DNA of 64,000 nucleotides from assembly GCF_026460885.1 (NCBI RefSeq), contig NZ_JAOVZW010000031.1:1-64000 (forward strand), given 5' to 3'. Both the position numbers and the translations under genes were made by a program. The notes under the pieces were generated by a model, which worked only from the letters and a program-made list of their open reading frames with translations, ran no database searches and was not told the origin of the DNA. Shown piece after piece: positions 62,848 through 64,000 of this stretch. Origin of the DNA: Chryseobacterium formosum. GTDB lineage: Bacteria > Bacteroidota > Bacteroidia > Flavobacteriales > Weeksellaceae. Within the stretch, counting starts at the first letter, position 1, and every line of letters starts with the position of its first letter.

Positions 62848-63978
62848 ATGAAAATTACTCGTTTATTTTTATTCCTATCATTACTTTTTTTCAGTTTTGG
62901 TAAAGCACAGCTTTCGGCATTTATCAATGGAAAGGAAGTGAAATCCGGAGCTACAATTTCTAAAAAAGACCTTGCAACATTACAGGTGAGCTTTAAAAAG
63001 CCCAAAGCCGTAACCGTTTATTCTGGTTACACGCATTTGTACGTACAGTTTGCTGATAATACCAATACTTACATTAGCCATTGGGGAATTCAGAAAGATG
63101 GCTACACTGCTATGGATGATTTTCTTAAAAATACACCTGCAACAAAGAAATTCAGTGTTTGGGAAGGAAATGATTTCGAAACCAGAGGAAACACTCTTAA
63201 GTGGATTTTAGACGGAGCCAATGGAGTAGAAAAACAAAAAAGTATAAAAGTAGAAATAGGATTTTGGGTAAAAGAAGAAACTGGCTATAAAGAATATGGT
63301 CCGAAAGTTCAGTTATTAGAACCGATCTATTTTAATGTACCGATCTGGGATACCAAAAATCTATACCTTCCATATCTTGATGCAACTATTGACAAAACTA
63401 ATATAAAAGAAGATATTGACACAGACCAAACAGGTAGTACAGCCGATCGCCGCACCGAAGTGGGTTATCAAATGAATCGTAATCAAGTTACTTATCTTGT
63501 TTATGCTTTTGAAAAAAGTTCACATCCTGGTTTAACAGTTGATGAAGTAGCTAAAGATTTTATTCATAAAGTTGCTTATGATTCTAATAACGATAAAGTA
63601 AAAAAAATTCATGAATATGATTTTAAAAAATATGAACTACCTTGGTATGACATCTGTGATCTTTTCCGTGATGAACATATCCAAAACGTGGATTACTACA
63701 CCAATAAATCAGTAAAATCTATTGATTTGATGACATTATATCAAAAAGCAGAATTTGGTAAAATGAAAGGTTATTCTTTTGAGTCTGGTCTATACAATAC
63801 CGGCAGACAAGACGGAAAATTATATAAAGATGTAGGTCAGTTTAAAATCTATATTCTAAATCATCCTACAAATCCTGATCTGATATTGATGATTTGTAAC
63901 AAAGTACTAAGAAGTACTGCAACAGCGCAGGATATAGATAATTATATGCAAACTTTTCTAAAAAGCATTAAACAATAA
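62848..63978 (+). CDS. Exported protein of unknown function
   Basis: This 376-residue protein has a signal peptide (cleaved after FGKAQ, about residue 21). The first 180 residues of the mature form look like a beta-sandwich (FINGKEVKSGATISKKDLAT); the second part is mixed helix/strand with NVDYYTNKSVKSIDLMTLYQ and ends VLRSTATAQDIDNYMQTFLK. No family is recognised. It is the first secreted product after the run of cytoplasmic ankyrin and LRR genes, and the window ends 22 bases after its stop. Confidence 0.65.
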   Translation: MKITRLFLFLSLLFFSFGKAQLSAFINGKEVKSGATISKKDLATLQVSFKKPKAVTVYSGYTHLYVQFADNTNTYISHWGIQKDGYTAMDDFLKNTPATKKFSVWEGNDFETRGNTLKWILDGANGVEKQKSIKVEIGFWVKEETGYKEYGPKVQLLEPIYFNVPIWDTKNLYLPYLDATIDKTNIKEDIDTDQTGSTADRRTEVGYQMNRNQVTYLVYAFEKSSHPGLTVDEVAKDFIHKVAYDSNNDKVKKIHEYDFKKYELPWYDICDLFRDEHIQNVDYYTNKSVKSIDLMTLYQKAEFGKMKGYSFESGLYNTGRQDGKLYKDVGQFKIYILNHPTNPDLILMICNKVLRSTATAQDIDNYMQTFLKSIKQ

Positions 63979-64000
63979 ATTATTCGAATCAACTGAAAAT

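Overview
The window looks like chromosomal DNA of a Flavobacteriia member of Bacteroidota, most likely Chryseobacterium or a close relative (Weeksellaceae). The DNA is AT-rich. It encodes a fused CcoN-CcoO cbb3 oxidase, a SusC/SusD pair, a TamB/TamL pair, a secreted protease with a type IX (T9SS) sorting domain, many short lipoprotein signals, and repeated exact matches to the Bacteroidota -7 promoter box TAnnTTTG. No tRNA, rRNA, CRISPR array, transposase or integrase was recognised.

The left half (about 1-41.9 kb) is mostly core genome. It carries a small XRE regulator facing ccoNO-ccoP, then tamB-tamL and a YihY-type membrane protein. An accessory patch at 13.3-18.2 kb interrupts this: two lipoproteins share one N-terminal domain, one of them also carrying a glycine linker and a variable C-terminal domain, followed by a DUF6705 lipoprotein and decayed duplicates of both parts. 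HU and XRE genes lie in the middle of the patch. Then come argS, susD-susC, rnhB, yidC, pyrG, yceI, radA, the T9SS metalloprotease, a coupled methyltransferase-VanW-AcpH operon, a DUF6702/HupE/M1-peptidase group, and groES-groEL. A 23S rRNA intervening-sequence-type four-helix gene sits between groES and groEL.

The right part (about 41.9-64 kb) is accessory. A RusA-like resolvase, a DUF2971 protein and a nonsense-truncated Kelch protein lie between the intact 3' end of groEL and a second, decayed copy of that 3' end. A long run of plus-strand genes follows: ankyrin, leucine-rich-repeat, propeller-like, SMI1/KNR4-like and unrecognised acidic proteins, a composition that resembles polyimmunity loci. 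Within it are a frameshifted secreted protein, an exactly phased 21-bp repeat array (18 units, grouped as 105-bp higher-order units), an orphan GH2 glycosidase, a Pr6Pr membrane protein and an Arr-type rifamycin ADP-ribosyltransferase.

The most notable non-textbook structures are the modular lipoprotein/cassette locus, the 21-bp array, the duplicated groEL 3' end bracketing an insertion, the gene inserted between groES and groEL, a family of related hairpins in the accessory half, and the immunity-like island. Functions of the unrecognised genes are left open.
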